NCBI GenBank assembly: GCA_021780285.1
Contig: JAJXZA010000118.1
Span: forward strand, 1 to 12,891
Length of the DNA: 12,891 bases
Direction of reading: 5' to 3'
DNA from: Planctomycetota bacterium
GTDB taxonomy: Bacteria > Planctomycetota > Phycisphaerae > WQYP01
Shown: positions 1 through 6,483 of the stretch, one piece after another
How the letters are laid out: each line of letters starts with the position of its first letter
Numbering within the stretch: the stretch's first letter is position 1
Notes under the pieces: model-generated
Told to the model about the DNA's origin: nothing
Database searches by the model: none
Seen by the model: only the letters and a program-made list of their open reading frames with translations
Made by a program: the position numbers and the translations under genes

Positions 1-1329
1 TGGCAGAGCAGTTTTCGCAGCGGCAAAGGCGCCGACACCATCGGCGGCGGCCCCGAAGTAACCTGGACCAACAAACCCACGCAGTGGAGCAACAATTTCT
101 TCGAAACACTTTTTGGTTATGAGTGGGAGCTTACCAAAAGCCCGGCGGGGGCGTTTCAATGGACGGCCAAGGGCGGCGCCGGCGCTGGCACCGTGCCCGA
201 CGCGCACGACCCGAGCAAGCGTCATGCGCCCACGATGCTCACCACCGATCTGTCGCTGCGATTTGACCCCATCTACGAAAAAATATCGCGGCACTTCTAT
301 CAGCACCCCGACAAGTTTGCCGATGCATTTGCCCGCGCCTGGTTCAAGCTTACCCACCGCGACATGGGCCCGCGATCCCGCTATCTCGGCCCTGAAGTGC
401 CCGCTGAAGAATTAATCTGGCAGGACCCCATTCCAAAGGTTGCCCACAAACTCGTGGACGAAAAAGATGTCGCCTCCCTCAAGGCCTCCATCCTGGCATC
501 GGGCCTGACCATTTCTGAACTTGTTTACACCGCGTGGTCGTCGGCCGCCACCTTCCGCGGCAGCGACAAGCGCGGCGGCGCCAATGGCGCACGCATCCGG
601 CTGGCTCCGCAAAAAAATTGGCCCGTCAACGAGCCAGCCCAGCTTGCCAAAGTGCTTGGCGTGCTTGAGGGCATTCAAAAAGCCTTTAACGCCGCCGCAA
701 AGGATGGCAAAACAGTTTCACTCGCCGATATTATTGTTCTCGCCGGTTGTGCGGCGGTTGAACAAGCCGCCAAAAATGCCGGCGTGGCGGCAAGCGTACC
801 CTTTACGCCCGGCCGAGCCGATGCCGCCGCCGCGCAAACCGATGCCGAGTCGTTTGCCGTGCTCGAACCCATTGCCGATGGCTTCCGCAATTACGCCAAG
901 GGCCACACCGGCTCGCTGGCCGATATGCTGCTGATTGATAAAGCACAACTCCTTACGCTCACCCCACCCGAAATGACGGTGTTGGTAGGCGGTATGCGCG
1001 TGCTCAACGCCAACTTTGAACGCTCCCGTCACGGCGTGTTTACCGATCGGCCCGGCACGCTTACCAACGACTTTTTCGTCAACCTGCTCGACATGCGAAC
1101 CGTCTGGAAGCCCATCGCCGGCAGCGACAGCGCCTTTGAAGGCAGCGATCGCAGCACCGGCAAGCCCAAGTGGACTGCCAGCCGGGTGGATTTACTCTTT
1201 GGTTCGCATTCCGAATTGCGTGCCCTCGCCGAGGTATACGCCGCCGCCGATGCGCACAAGAAATTTGTCCACGACTTTATAGCCGCATGGGCCAAAGTAA
1301 TGAACCTCGATCGCTTCGACCTGGTGTAA
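1..1329 (+). CDS. katG: Catalase-peroxidase KatG, C-terminal part (5' end outside window)
   Basis: Open from base 1 to TAA at 1327-1329, giving 442 residues, roughly the last 60% of a normal KatG of about 730 residues. KatG is a haem enzyme that destroys hydrogen peroxide by catalase and peroxidase reactions. Seen: the highly conserved block VPDAHDPSKRHAP, then FARAWFKLTHRDMGP and RYLGPEVP, all typical of KatG. The Trp at local residue 29 (bases 85-87, in TQWSNNFFE) aligns with the proximal-side Trp of the haem pocket (M. tuberculosis Trp321). FRGSDKRGGANG near residue 185 is the segment that holds the mobile arginine of the Met-Tyr-Trp adduct system; I place it at local Arg186 by recall of the family. 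The distal and proximal histidines and the adduct residues are upstream of the window, so intactness cannot be judged. The remainder is the C-terminal peroxidase-like domain that lacks haem. The next gene (arsR) has its own promoter, so katG is probably a separate transcription unit. Confidence 0.96.
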   Translation, partial: WQSSFRSGKGADTIGGGPEVTWTNKPTQWSNNFFETLFGYEWELTKSPAGAFQWTAKGGAGAGTVPDAHDPSKRHAPTMLTTDLSLRFDPIYEKISRHFYQHPDKFADAFARAWFKLTHRDMGPRSRYLGPEVPAEELIWQDPIPKVAHKLVDEKDVASLKASILASGLTISELVYTAWSSAATFRGSDKRGGANGARIRLAPQKNWPVNEPAQLAKVLGVLEGIQKAFNAAAKDGKTVSLADIIVLAGCAAVEQAAKNAGVAASVPFTPGRADAAAAQTDAESFAVLEPIADGFRNYAKGHTGSLADMLLIDKAQLLTLTPPEMTVLVGGMRVLNANFERSRHGVFTDRPGTLTNDFFVNLLDMRTVWKPIAGSDSAFEGSDRSTGKPKWTASRVDLLFGSHSELRALAEVYAAADAHKKFVHDFIAAWAKVMNLDRFDLV

Positions 1330-1341
1330 TTTGCGCGTAGC

Positions 1342-1360
1342 CGTGCCGCGCGTCGGCACG
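1342..1360 (+). terminator. Stem-loop after katG, possible terminator without U-tract
   Basis: A perfect 7-bp stem, CGTGCCG (1342-1348) with CGGCACG (1354-1360), encloses the 5-nt loop CGCGT, starting 12 nt after the katG stop. It could end the katG transcript or protect its 3' end. There is no run of T after it, so a classical intrinsic terminator is not supported. Confidence 0.4.
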
Positions 1361-1416
1361 CTGCGTGCGTCGGATCCTTACCAACATAGCGCACCATTTG
1401 CCCCTATGCGCTGCGC

Positions 1417-1445
1417 TTGACTACATACGCCCAAGCATATATACT
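1417..1445 (+). promoter_or_regulatory. arsR promoter, sigma70-like
   Basis: TTGACT at 1417-1422 (-35) and TATACT at 1440-1445 (-10) are separated by exactly 17 bp, each one base from the housekeeping consensus. The expected transcription start, 7-8 nt after the -10, falls at about 1452-1453, which is the A of the arsR ATG. The message would therefore be leaderless, and no Shine-Dalgarno sequence precedes the ATG. The promoter overlaps the dyad element at 1422-1443. Confidence 0.75.
1422..1443 (+). promoter_or_regulatory. Probable ArsR operator, copy 1 (before arsR)
   Basis: An imperfect dyad with 9-bp arms and a 4-bp centre: TACATACGC (1422-1430), CCAA, GCATATATA (1435-1443). The arms match at 7 of 9 positions. 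It fills the space between the -35 and -10 boxes of the arsR promoter, where a bound repressor would exclude RNA polymerase. The same architecture recurs at 1836-1857, and the shared right half GC(A/G)TATATACTAA is 12 of 13 identical. Binding by ArsR is inferred from position and recurrence; the site does not need to match the E. coli operator. Confidence 0.6.
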
Positions 1446-1452
1446 AATACGC

Positions 1453-1821
1453 ATGAAGACGTTGCAGCGCACCATCTCGCCAGACCAAATATTCCGGGCT
1501 TTTGCCGACCGCACCCGCCTGCGCATCTTGCATCTGCTGCTGGAAGGCGAATTGTGTGTGTGCGACCTGGTGCGCGTGCTGCAGCTTTCGCAGCCGAAGG
1601 TTTCACGCCATTTGGCCTATTTACGCAAGGCCGGCCTGGTAAAGGCCCGGCGTGAAGGGCTATGGATGCACTATCGCCTGGCCCCGGCTACCGAGCCGCT
1701 GCACCAAGGGCTGCTCAAGTGCCTGGGGCAATGCTTTGAGTCCGTGCCTGAACTGCGCCGCGACAGCAAGGCTCTGGGGCGATGTGGTTGTGATGATACC
1801 GGCGGTTGCCGCAGCGAGTAA
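1453..1821 (+). CDS. arsR: ArsR/SmtB-family arsenite-responsive repressor
   Basis: A 122-residue winged-helix repressor that should leave DNA when As(III) binds. Seen: ELCVCDL at residues 33-39, the classic ArsR metal site in helix alpha-3, with Cys35 and Cys37. The third cysteine of the E. coli-type site (ELCVCDLC) is Val40. The recognition helix region LSQPKVSRHLAYLRKAGLV is well conserved, followed by the wing ARREGLWMHYRL. The C-terminal tail is cysteine-bearing (RCGCDDTGGC). The ATG at 1453 is chosen because the ArsR family starts at about this point and because an in-frame TTG at 1417 is part of the -35 box. No Shine-Dalgarno is visible and the promoter places the transcript start at the ATG, so translation is probably leaderless. 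arsC follows after 56 bp that contain a second copy of the operator-like dyad. Confidence 0.93.
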   Translation: MKTLQRTISPDQIFRAFADRTRLRILHLLLEGELCVCDLVRVLQLSQPKVSRHLAYLRKAGLVKARREGLWMHYRLAPATEPLHQGLLKCLGQCFESVPELRRDSKALGRCGCDDTGGCRSE

Positions 1822-1835
1822 TTTTTTTGGAACTA

Positions 1836-1857
1836 TATATCTGCGTAGGCGTATATA
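1836..1857 (+). promoter_or_regulatory. Probable ArsR operator, copy 2, with weak promoter (before arsC)
   Basis: A dyad with 9-bp arms and 4-bp centre: TATATCTGC (1836-1844), GTAG, GCGTATATA (1849-1857), arms matching at 7 of 9. GCGTATATACTAA (1849-1861) repeats the right half of the site before arsR with one change. A possible promoter overlaps it: TTGGAA (1827-1832) and TATATA (1852-1857) with a long 19-bp spacer. Alternatively TATACT (1854-1859) is the -10, with no good -35 at 16-18 bp. An internal regulated promoter for arsC onward is inferred, in addition to read-through from arsR. Confidence 0.55.
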
Positions 1858-1877
1858 CTAACAAGGAACTACAAGCT

Positions 1878-2345
1878 ATGACCCCCAAAAAACTCAACAT
1901 CTTATTTCTATGCACCGGCAACTCGTGCCGCAGCCAGATGGCCGAAGGCTGGGCCAAAAAGCTCAAGGCCGACATTATCGAGGCCTATTCCGCCGGCGTG
2001 GAACCTCACGGCATGAATGCCCGGGCCATCAAGGTAATGGCCGAGGCCGGCGTGGATATTTCCAACCACACGTCCAAACACGTCAACACACTGGCGCATG
2101 TGCCATTCGATTATGTCGTCACCGTCTGCGGCCACGCCCACGAAACATGTCCCATGTTCCCAGGAAAAACGCGCGTGGTGCATGTGGGGTTTGATGACCC
2201 ACCCATGCTGGCTAAGACCGCCGCCACCGAAGAGCAGGCCCTCGCTCATTATCGCCGCGTACGCGACGAAATTAAGAGATTTATTGAAACGCTGCCCGAC
2301 GTATTGCAGGTACACAATGCAGCCGCAGCGCGCAACGGCTTTTAA
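1878..2345 (+). CDS. arsC: Arsenate reductase, thioredoxin-coupled (LMW-PTPase fold)
   Basis: A 155-residue cytoplasmic arsenate reductase that converts As(V) to As(III). Seen: the phosphatase-type P-loop CTGNSCR (Cys12 to Arg18, the CX5R signature) followed by SQMAEGW. The redox relay pair is Cys84 and Cys91, seven residues apart in VCGHAHETC, as in S. aureus pI258 ArsC (Cys82/Cys89). All cysteines of the triple-cysteine mechanism (Cys12, Cys84, Cys91) are present, so thioredoxin rather than glutaredoxin coupling is expected. This is not the E. coli R773 ArsC family. The ATG at 1878 is preceded by AAGGAA (1862-1867) and gives the usual N-terminus; an upstream in-frame start would run through the operator. 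arsD begins 10 nt after the stop, so the genes are co-transcribed. Confidence 0.95.
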   Translation: MTPKKLNILFLCTGNSCRSQMAEGWAKKLKADIIEAYSAGVEPHGMNARAIKVMAEAGVDISNHTSKHVNTLAHVPFDYVVTVCGHAHETCPMFPGKTRVVHVGFDDPPMLAKTAATEEQALAHYRRVRDEIKRFIETLPDVLQVHNAAAARNGF

Positions 2346-2355
2346 GGAGACGAAA

Positions 2356-2991
2356 ATGAAAATGTTGCTCGAAGTGTTCGATCCCGCCATGTGCTGCTCC
2401 ACCGGTGTTTGCGGTCCCGAGGTAGATCCGAAACTGGTCCATTTTGCGGCTGATTTAGACTGGCTCAAAAACCAGGGGATTGATGTGCGCCGCTATAACC
2501 TTGCGCACCAATCGGCGGAATTCGTGCGCCATGCATCCATCAAAGAGTTGTTGGCCAAATCAGGAACCGGAGCCTTGCCCGCAATTGTGGTTGATGGGAG
2601 ATTGGTCAGCCAGGCCGTTTATCCCAGTCGCGCTGAATTGGCCTCGATGGCAGGAGTGGCGAGCTTACATGGCAAGTCCGCCAAGCCCGGTCTGGCAGCC
2701 TTATCCCGGGAGTTCGTTTCGCTGGGTGCGGCCGTTGCGGCAAACTGTGAGCAATGTTTTGAATTTCACCATGCCGAGCTTGTCAAGCTGGGAGTATCCG
2801 TCGAAGAAATATCCGCAGCGGTGCAAATTGCACAACAGGTAAAAATGTTGGCGGGGGACAACTTCATGCGGACGGCGCATCGTGTACTGGAAGAAAAACC
2901 CCCGGCGTCGTCAGACTGTTGCGGCGGCGGAGCAAATGTTGTTCAGGCTGGAATCAAAACCAAAAATAAGACCGCCTGTTGCGGCAGTTAA
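2356..2991 (+). CDS. arsD: ArsD arsenic metallochaperone carrying an inserted AhpD/CMD redox domain
   Basis: 211 residues, against about 120 for ordinary ArsD. Residues 1-105 match ArsD: VFDPAMCCSTGVCG with Cys13, Cys14 and Cys19 (equivalent to Cys12/13/18 of E. coli ArsD, which bind As(III) and pass it to ArsA), DLDWLKNQGI, RYNLA, and the closing YPSRAELA. Residues about 113-180 are an AhpD-like carboxymuconolactone decarboxylase domain with the full AhpD signature: Glu119, Cys131, Cys134 and His138, spaced E-x11-C-x2-C-x3-H. After it come SDCCGGG (Cys188/189) and ACCGS (Cys208/209), which resemble the two vicinal cysteine pairs at the end of E. coli ArsD. The AhpD domain therefore appears inserted before the ArsD tail, not simply appended. 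AhpD proteins reduce disulfides or peroxides; a thiol-redox role in arsenite handling is my inference. Start at ATG 2356 with AAGGAG (2344-2349). arsA, the partner of ArsD, lies one gene downstream. Confidence 0.92.
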   Translation: MKMLLEVFDPAMCCSTGVCGPEVDPKLVHFAADLDWLKNQGIDVRRYNLAHQSAEFVRHASIKELLAKSGTGALPAIVVDGRLVSQAVYPSRAELASMAGVASLHGKSAKPGLAALSREFVSLGAAVAANCEQCFEFHHAELVKLGVSVEEISAAVQIAQQVKMLAGDNFMRTAHRVLEEKPPASSDCCGGGANVVQAGIKTKNKTACCGS

Positions 2992-3038
2992 CCCGGGTTC
3001 GACAGGTATTAAGCTCTTTTTTGAAAGGATGTGCATCT

Positions 3039-3419
3039 ATGGACACTCAAAAACAACCAACAATGGAACAGATTTTCGCCGGTATGCGTAAGGCCATGGG
3101 ATCCATTCCGACGGCAGTAGAAAAACTTTCCCGGGTAGATTCGGAAATGGTCTACGAGCATCTGCGATCCCGCGCTTATGCGATGCCGGAACAATCACCG
3201 GCTCTCGATGACCAAACCCGCACGCTGATCTATTTGGCTGCAGCGCTGGCCGCATCCAGTTCCGCATGCATACGCGCCATGGCAAATAAGGCCAAAACCC
3301 AGGGCATTGCCCGCGAAAAAGTACTCGAGACAGTACGGATTGTGCGGTTTGCGATGGCAACCAAAATTATCGGTGATGCTGAGCCGGTTTTTGATGCTTT
3401 GGAAATGTCCGGCAAATAG
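3039..3419 (+). CDS. Small CMD/AhpD-family protein with degenerate active site
   Basis: 126 residues, recognisable as a carboxymuconolactone decarboxylase/AhpD-like helical protein from the pattern LDDQTRTLIYLAAALAASSSACIRAM, then a helix beginning GIAREKVLETVRIV and a closing AEPVFDALE. Compared with the domain in the preceding gene, the positions equivalent to Glu, first Cys, second Cys and His are Thr62, Ser74, Cys77 and Met81, so only one cysteine of the CxxC survives. Peroxidase or disulfide-reductase activity of the AhpD type is therefore unlikely alone. CMD-family proteins form trimers or hexamers, so it could be a structural partner of the domain inside ArsD (inference). Start at ATG 3039 with GAAAGG at 3023-3028. 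It lies between arsD and arsA in the same operon. The exact function is unknown. Confidence 0.8.
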   Translation: MDTQKQPTMEQIFAGMRKAMGSIPTAVEKLSRVDSEMVYEHLRSRAYAMPEQSPALDDQTRTLIYLAAALAASSSACIRAMANKAKTQGIAREKVLETVRIVRFAMATKIIGDAEPVFDALEMSGK

Positions 3420-3420
3420 C

Positions 3421-3453
3421 CGGCTGGCAGGGCATGCGTCCGTTGCCTAGCCG
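3421..3453 (+). other. Intercistronic stem-loop between the CMD gene and arsA
   Basis: CGGCTGGCA (3421-3429) pairs with TGCC-T-AGCCG (3444-3453) as a 9-bp stem with one bulged T and a 14-nt loop, starting right after the CMD stop codon. It has no U-tract, so it is more likely an mRNA stability or processing element than a terminator. arsA has its own strong ribosome binding site downstream (AAGGAG, 3478-3483). Confidence 0.35.
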
Positions 3454-3488
3454 CCGGCCGCAGCCCAGGGGTACGCCAAGGAGATTTT

Positions 3489-5318
3489 ATGAAAACCAAA
3501 TTGAGCCAGGCCGATTTTATCCTTAACGCCAGCCGTTATCTATTTTTTACGGGTAAGGGAGGCGTGGGCAAAACCTCCCTTGCCTGTGCCGCCGCTGTGG
3601 CATTGGCCGATGCCGGCAAACGAGTGCTGCTGGTAAGCACCGACCCCGCATCGAATATTCAGCATGTATTTGAAACCCAAATTGGCGAGCAGGTTCCTAC
3701 CGCTATTACAGGTGTCCCGCGCCTTGAGGCCCTGAACATTCGCCCCGCCGCCGCTGCCGAAGCGTACCGCGAGCGGGCCATTGCCCCCATGCGCGGCGTC
3801 TTGCCGGAGGAAGCAATTAAAAGCATGACCGAAGAGCTTTCCGGATCCTGCACCACCGAAATTGCCGCTTTCGATCAATTCACCATGCTGCTTACCGATC
3901 CGGCAACATCGTCCAGCTATGACCATATCATTTTTGATACCGCACCCACAGGCCATACTTTACGGCTGTTGAGTCTACCTGCGGCCTGGACCGACTTTTT
4001 CGACGGCAACAAGCATGGCGCTTCATGTATGGGGCCGGTTTCGGCCCTTCAGGCCCAGCGCAAGCAATACGCGCAGGCCGTCGAAAGACTCCATGATCCG
4101 CAGCATAGTACACTGGTGCTGGTAAGCCGCCCCGAACCGCTAGCCCTGGCCGAAGCGGCCCGCACCAGTGCCGATTTAATGCATCTGGGCTTGAACCACC
4201 AGCGTCTCATCATCAATGGTGTGTTCCACGCCGCCGATCCTGCCGATCCGTTGGCGCAAAGCATGGAAAGCCGCGGTCGCAAAGCCCTGGCAGACATGCC
4301 CGCTGTACTGCGGCAATTACCATTGCACCAAGTGCCGCTGCGAGCCGTCAATCTCGTGGGCCTATCTGCCCTGCGAAGTATGTTCCAGCCTGATGCAGCG
4401 CCAAAAGCTTCCGCCGCCGATTTGCCTCCATGCACGTACGGCTCTCTGGACGATCTGCTGACCGAAATTGAAGTGGCCGGGCATGGTGCTATATTGGTAT
4501 TGGGCAAAGGAGGCGTTGGCAAAACCACCATCGCCGCAGCCCTCGCCCTGGCTCTAGCCGACCGCGGCCATCAAGTGCATCTCACCACCACCGATCCCGC
4601 CGCACACATAAACCAAACCGTCCAAGATGCCGGCGGCCGACTCACGCTCAGCCGCATTGATCCACAGGCTGAAACCGAAGCCTACCGTCAGCAGGTCATG
4701 GCGATTCGCGGTAAAGACCTCGATGAGCAGGGCAAGGCCCTGCTTGAAGAAGACCTTCGCTCTCCCTGCACCGAAGAAGTGGCCGTATTTCATGCCTTTT
4801 CGCGCCGACTTGATGAAGCTTCCGGTAAATTTGTCGTCATAGATACCGCTCCCACAGGCCATTCGCTTCTGCTGCTCGATGCCACAGGTTCGTACCATCG
4901 CGACGTGATGCGCAACATGACCGGCAAGGCGCAAATGCAGGCCAACACCGCCCTGATGAAGTTGCAGAACTCTGCTCACACCAGAACCATCCTCGTAACC
5001 CTGCCTGAAACAACTCCCATTCTCGAAGCCGCCGAATTACAGGCTGATCTGAATCGTGCTGGCATCAATCCGTTCGCTTGGGTGGTGAATGCCAGCCTGC
5101 TCGCCGCCCGCCCGCATGACCCGCTGCTTGCCGCCCGGGCCTTGGCCGAATGCTACAAAATAGAACATGTCGCCCATGACCTGGCTCCACGTATTGCCGT
5201 GACTCCCTGGTTTGCCACCGAGCCATCCGGTGCGCAAGGTCTCCGGCAGATGATACCCGCCACCGGCTTGCCGGCGGCGCAGGCAAAAGCGTCGGCTGCC
5301 ACCGTCAAAACCTCATAA
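3489..5318 (+). CDS. arsA: Arsenite-translocating ATPase ArsA (two ATPase halves)
   Basis: 609 residues, slightly longer than E. coli ArsA (583). This cytoplasmic ATPase takes As(III) from ArsD and energises the efflux permease. Half A1 has the P-loop GKGGVGKTS (residues 22-30) and the switch motif DTAPTGHTLRLL (150-161). Half A2 has GKGGVGKTT (339-347) and DTAPTGHSLLLL. The three metalloid-binding cysteines are all identifiable: Cys121 (SCTTEIAAFDQF), Cys180 (SCMGPVSALQ) and Cys427 (RSPCTEEVAVF), matching Cys113, Cys172 and Cys422 of E. coli ArsA. The two halves are joined by a linker around residues 300-332. Start ATG 3489 is fixed by AAGGAG at 3478-3483. acr3 begins 11 nt after the stop. 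It appears intact and functional. Its permease partner here is Acr3 rather than ArsB, a combination known in other bacteria. Confidence 0.96.
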   Translation: MKTKLSQADFILNASRYLFFTGKGGVGKTSLACAAAVALADAGKRVLLVSTDPASNIQHVFETQIGEQVPTAITGVPRLEALNIRPAAAAEAYRERAIAPMRGVLPEEAIKSMTEELSGSCTTEIAAFDQFTMLLTDPATSSSYDHIIFDTAPTGHTLRLLSLPAAWTDFFDGNKHGASCMGPVSALQAQRKQYAQAVERLHDPQHSTLVLVSRPEPLALAEAARTSADLMHLGLNHQRLIINGVFHAADPADPLAQSMESRGRKALADMPAVLRQLPLHQVPLRAVNLVGLSALRSMFQPDAAPKASAADLPPCTYGSLDDLLTEIEVAGHGAILVLGKGGVGKTTIAAALALALADRGHQVHLTTTDPAAHINQTVQDAGGRLTLSRIDPQAETEAYRQQVMAIRGKDLDEQGKALLEEDLRSPCTEEVAVFHAFSRRLDEASGKFVVIDTAPTGHSLLLLDATGSYHRDVMRNMTGKAQMQANTALMKLQNSAHTRTILVTLPETTPILEAAELQADLNRAGINPFAWVVNASLLAARPHDPLLAARALAECYKIEHVAHDLAPRIAVTPWFATEPSGAQGLRQMIPATGLPAAQAKASAATVKTS

Positions 5319-5329
5319 AGGATTGTTTT

Positions 5330-6478
5330 ATGTCAGTACAGTGCGAAACCATAGCCAAAACCGCCGCTGGCTCGCCGATGGGCCTTTTTGAACGCTTTTT
5401 GACCCTCTGGGTGTTCTTGTGCATTGCTGCAGGCATTGGGCTGGGGCAACTGCTGCCGGGCTTCTTTCATGTCGTAGGCTCCATGCAGTTTGCACAAGTC
5501 AATTTGCCTGTTGCAGTGCTTATATGGATCATGATCATTCCCATGCTGCTGAAGATAGACCTCAAAGCTATCGCCGGCGCACGGCGGCATTGGCGCGGCA
5601 TGGCCGTAACGTTATTTATTAACTGGGGCATCAAACCGTTTTCCATGGCGCTGTTGGGGTGGCTGTTTATTGGCGTGCTGTTTCGCCGCTGGCTTCCGGC
5701 CGATCAAATTAACAGCTACATTGCCGGGCTGATCATTCTTGCCGCCGCACCCTGTACCGCCATGGTATTTGTATGGAGTTTGCTCACCCGCGGCGAGCCG
5801 GCCTTTACGCTTTCGCAGGTGGCGCTCAACGATGTACTGATGATTTTTCTCTTCGCCCCTATCGTCGGGCTGCTCTTGGGCCTCAGCTCCATCACCGTGC
5901 CGTGGTCTACGCTGCTGCTTTCGGTTCTTTTGTATATTGTTGTGCCGCTGCTGATTGCCAACGTGCTGCGGCGGTTGCTGCTGCGCGGGGCCGATGGAGC
6001 CGCCCGGTTACAGCGATTCGTCGCCGGCCTGCATCCGGTGGCCCTTGGCGCGCTGCTGGCCATGCTGGTGCTGCTGTTTGGCTTTCAGGGTGGCCGCATC
6101 GTGCACCAGCCGCTGGTGATTGTGCTGCTGGCCGTTCCCATTTTGATCCAGGTGTACTTCAATGCCACAGCGGCCTATCTGCTCAATCGTCTGGTACGGT
6201 CCAGCCACTGTATAGCCGGGCCTTCAGCGCTTATTGGCGCCAGCAACTTTTTTGAATTGGCCGTGGCAACCGCCATCGCTCTCTTCGGTTTTAAGTCTGG
6301 TGCGGCCCTAGCCACCGTCGTGGGTGTATTGGTCGAAGTCCCAGTCATGCTCTCGGCGGTCGCGGTCGTAAACCGCACGCGTCATTGGTACGAGATGCGG
6401 GCCGGTGTTGTGCCCAACGCGCAATGCTGTCCGGCCTCCGGGTCGGCTGCGCCGGGTTGCAGTTCGCTGGCGGTGTAA
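5330..6478 (+). CDS. acr3: Arsenite efflux permease, ACR3 family
   Basis: 382 residues with about ten hydrophobic spans, an inner-membrane arsenite exporter of the Acr3/BASS superfamily. Seen: FLTLWVFLCIAAGIGLGQLLP at the start of TM1, PVAVLIWIMIIPMLLKIDL, the Cys-containing AAAPCTAMVFVWS (Cys142) in a broken helix, ALNDVLMI, and the C-terminal GVLVEVPVML with Glu336. The conserved Cys and Glu are the residues shown to matter for transport in bacterial Acr3 proteins. ArsB would show none of these motifs. The final 20 residues form a polar tail with three cysteines (QCCPAS...GCSS), unusual for a permease end and probably cytoplasmic. Start ATG 5330 with AAGGA (5317-5321) overlapping the arsA stop, so the two are translationally linked. 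ArsA upstream would couple ATP hydrolysis to this permease. Confidence 0.95.
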   Translation: MSVQCETIAKTAAGSPMGLFERFLTLWVFLCIAAGIGLGQLLPGFFHVVGSMQFAQVNLPVAVLIWIMIIPMLLKIDLKAIAGARRHWRGMAVTLFINWGIKPFSMALLGWLFIGVLFRRWLPADQINSYIAGLIILAAAPCTAMVFVWSLLTRGEPAFTLSQVALNDVLMIFLFAPIVGLLLGLSSITVPWSTLLLSVLLYIVVPLLIANVLRRLLLRGADGAARLQRFVAGLHPVALGALLAMLVLLFGFQGGRIVHQPLVIVLLAVPILIQVYFNATAAYLLNRLVRSSHCIAGPSALIGASNFFELAVATAIALFGFKSGAALATVVGVLVEVPVMLSAVAVVNRTRHWYEMRAGVVPNAQCCPASGSAAPGCSSLAV

Positions 6479-6483
6479 ACGAA

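Noticed and set aside
1417..1452. In-frame TTG at 1417 as the arsR start, adding 12 residues
   Set aside because: The TTG is part of the -35 box TTGACT, has no ribosome binding site, and the added residues are not ArsR-like. The ATG at 1453 fits the family.
1800..1828. T7 run at 1822-1828 as an arsR terminator
   Set aside because: The only nearby hairpin (GCGG-TTG-CCGC) has a 4-bp stem and lies about 10 nt away from the T-run, too weak for termination. The run more likely belongs to the arsC promoter region.
1806..1877. Upstream start for ArsC from 1806
   Set aside because: It reads through the promoter and operator region. The family N-terminus begins at ATG 1878, which has its own ribosome binding site.
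2098..2355. N-terminal extension of the ArsD fusion from 2098
   Set aside because: It would overlap the end of arsC by about 250 bases in another frame. ATG 2356 has a strong AAGGAG and gives the exact ArsD N-terminus.
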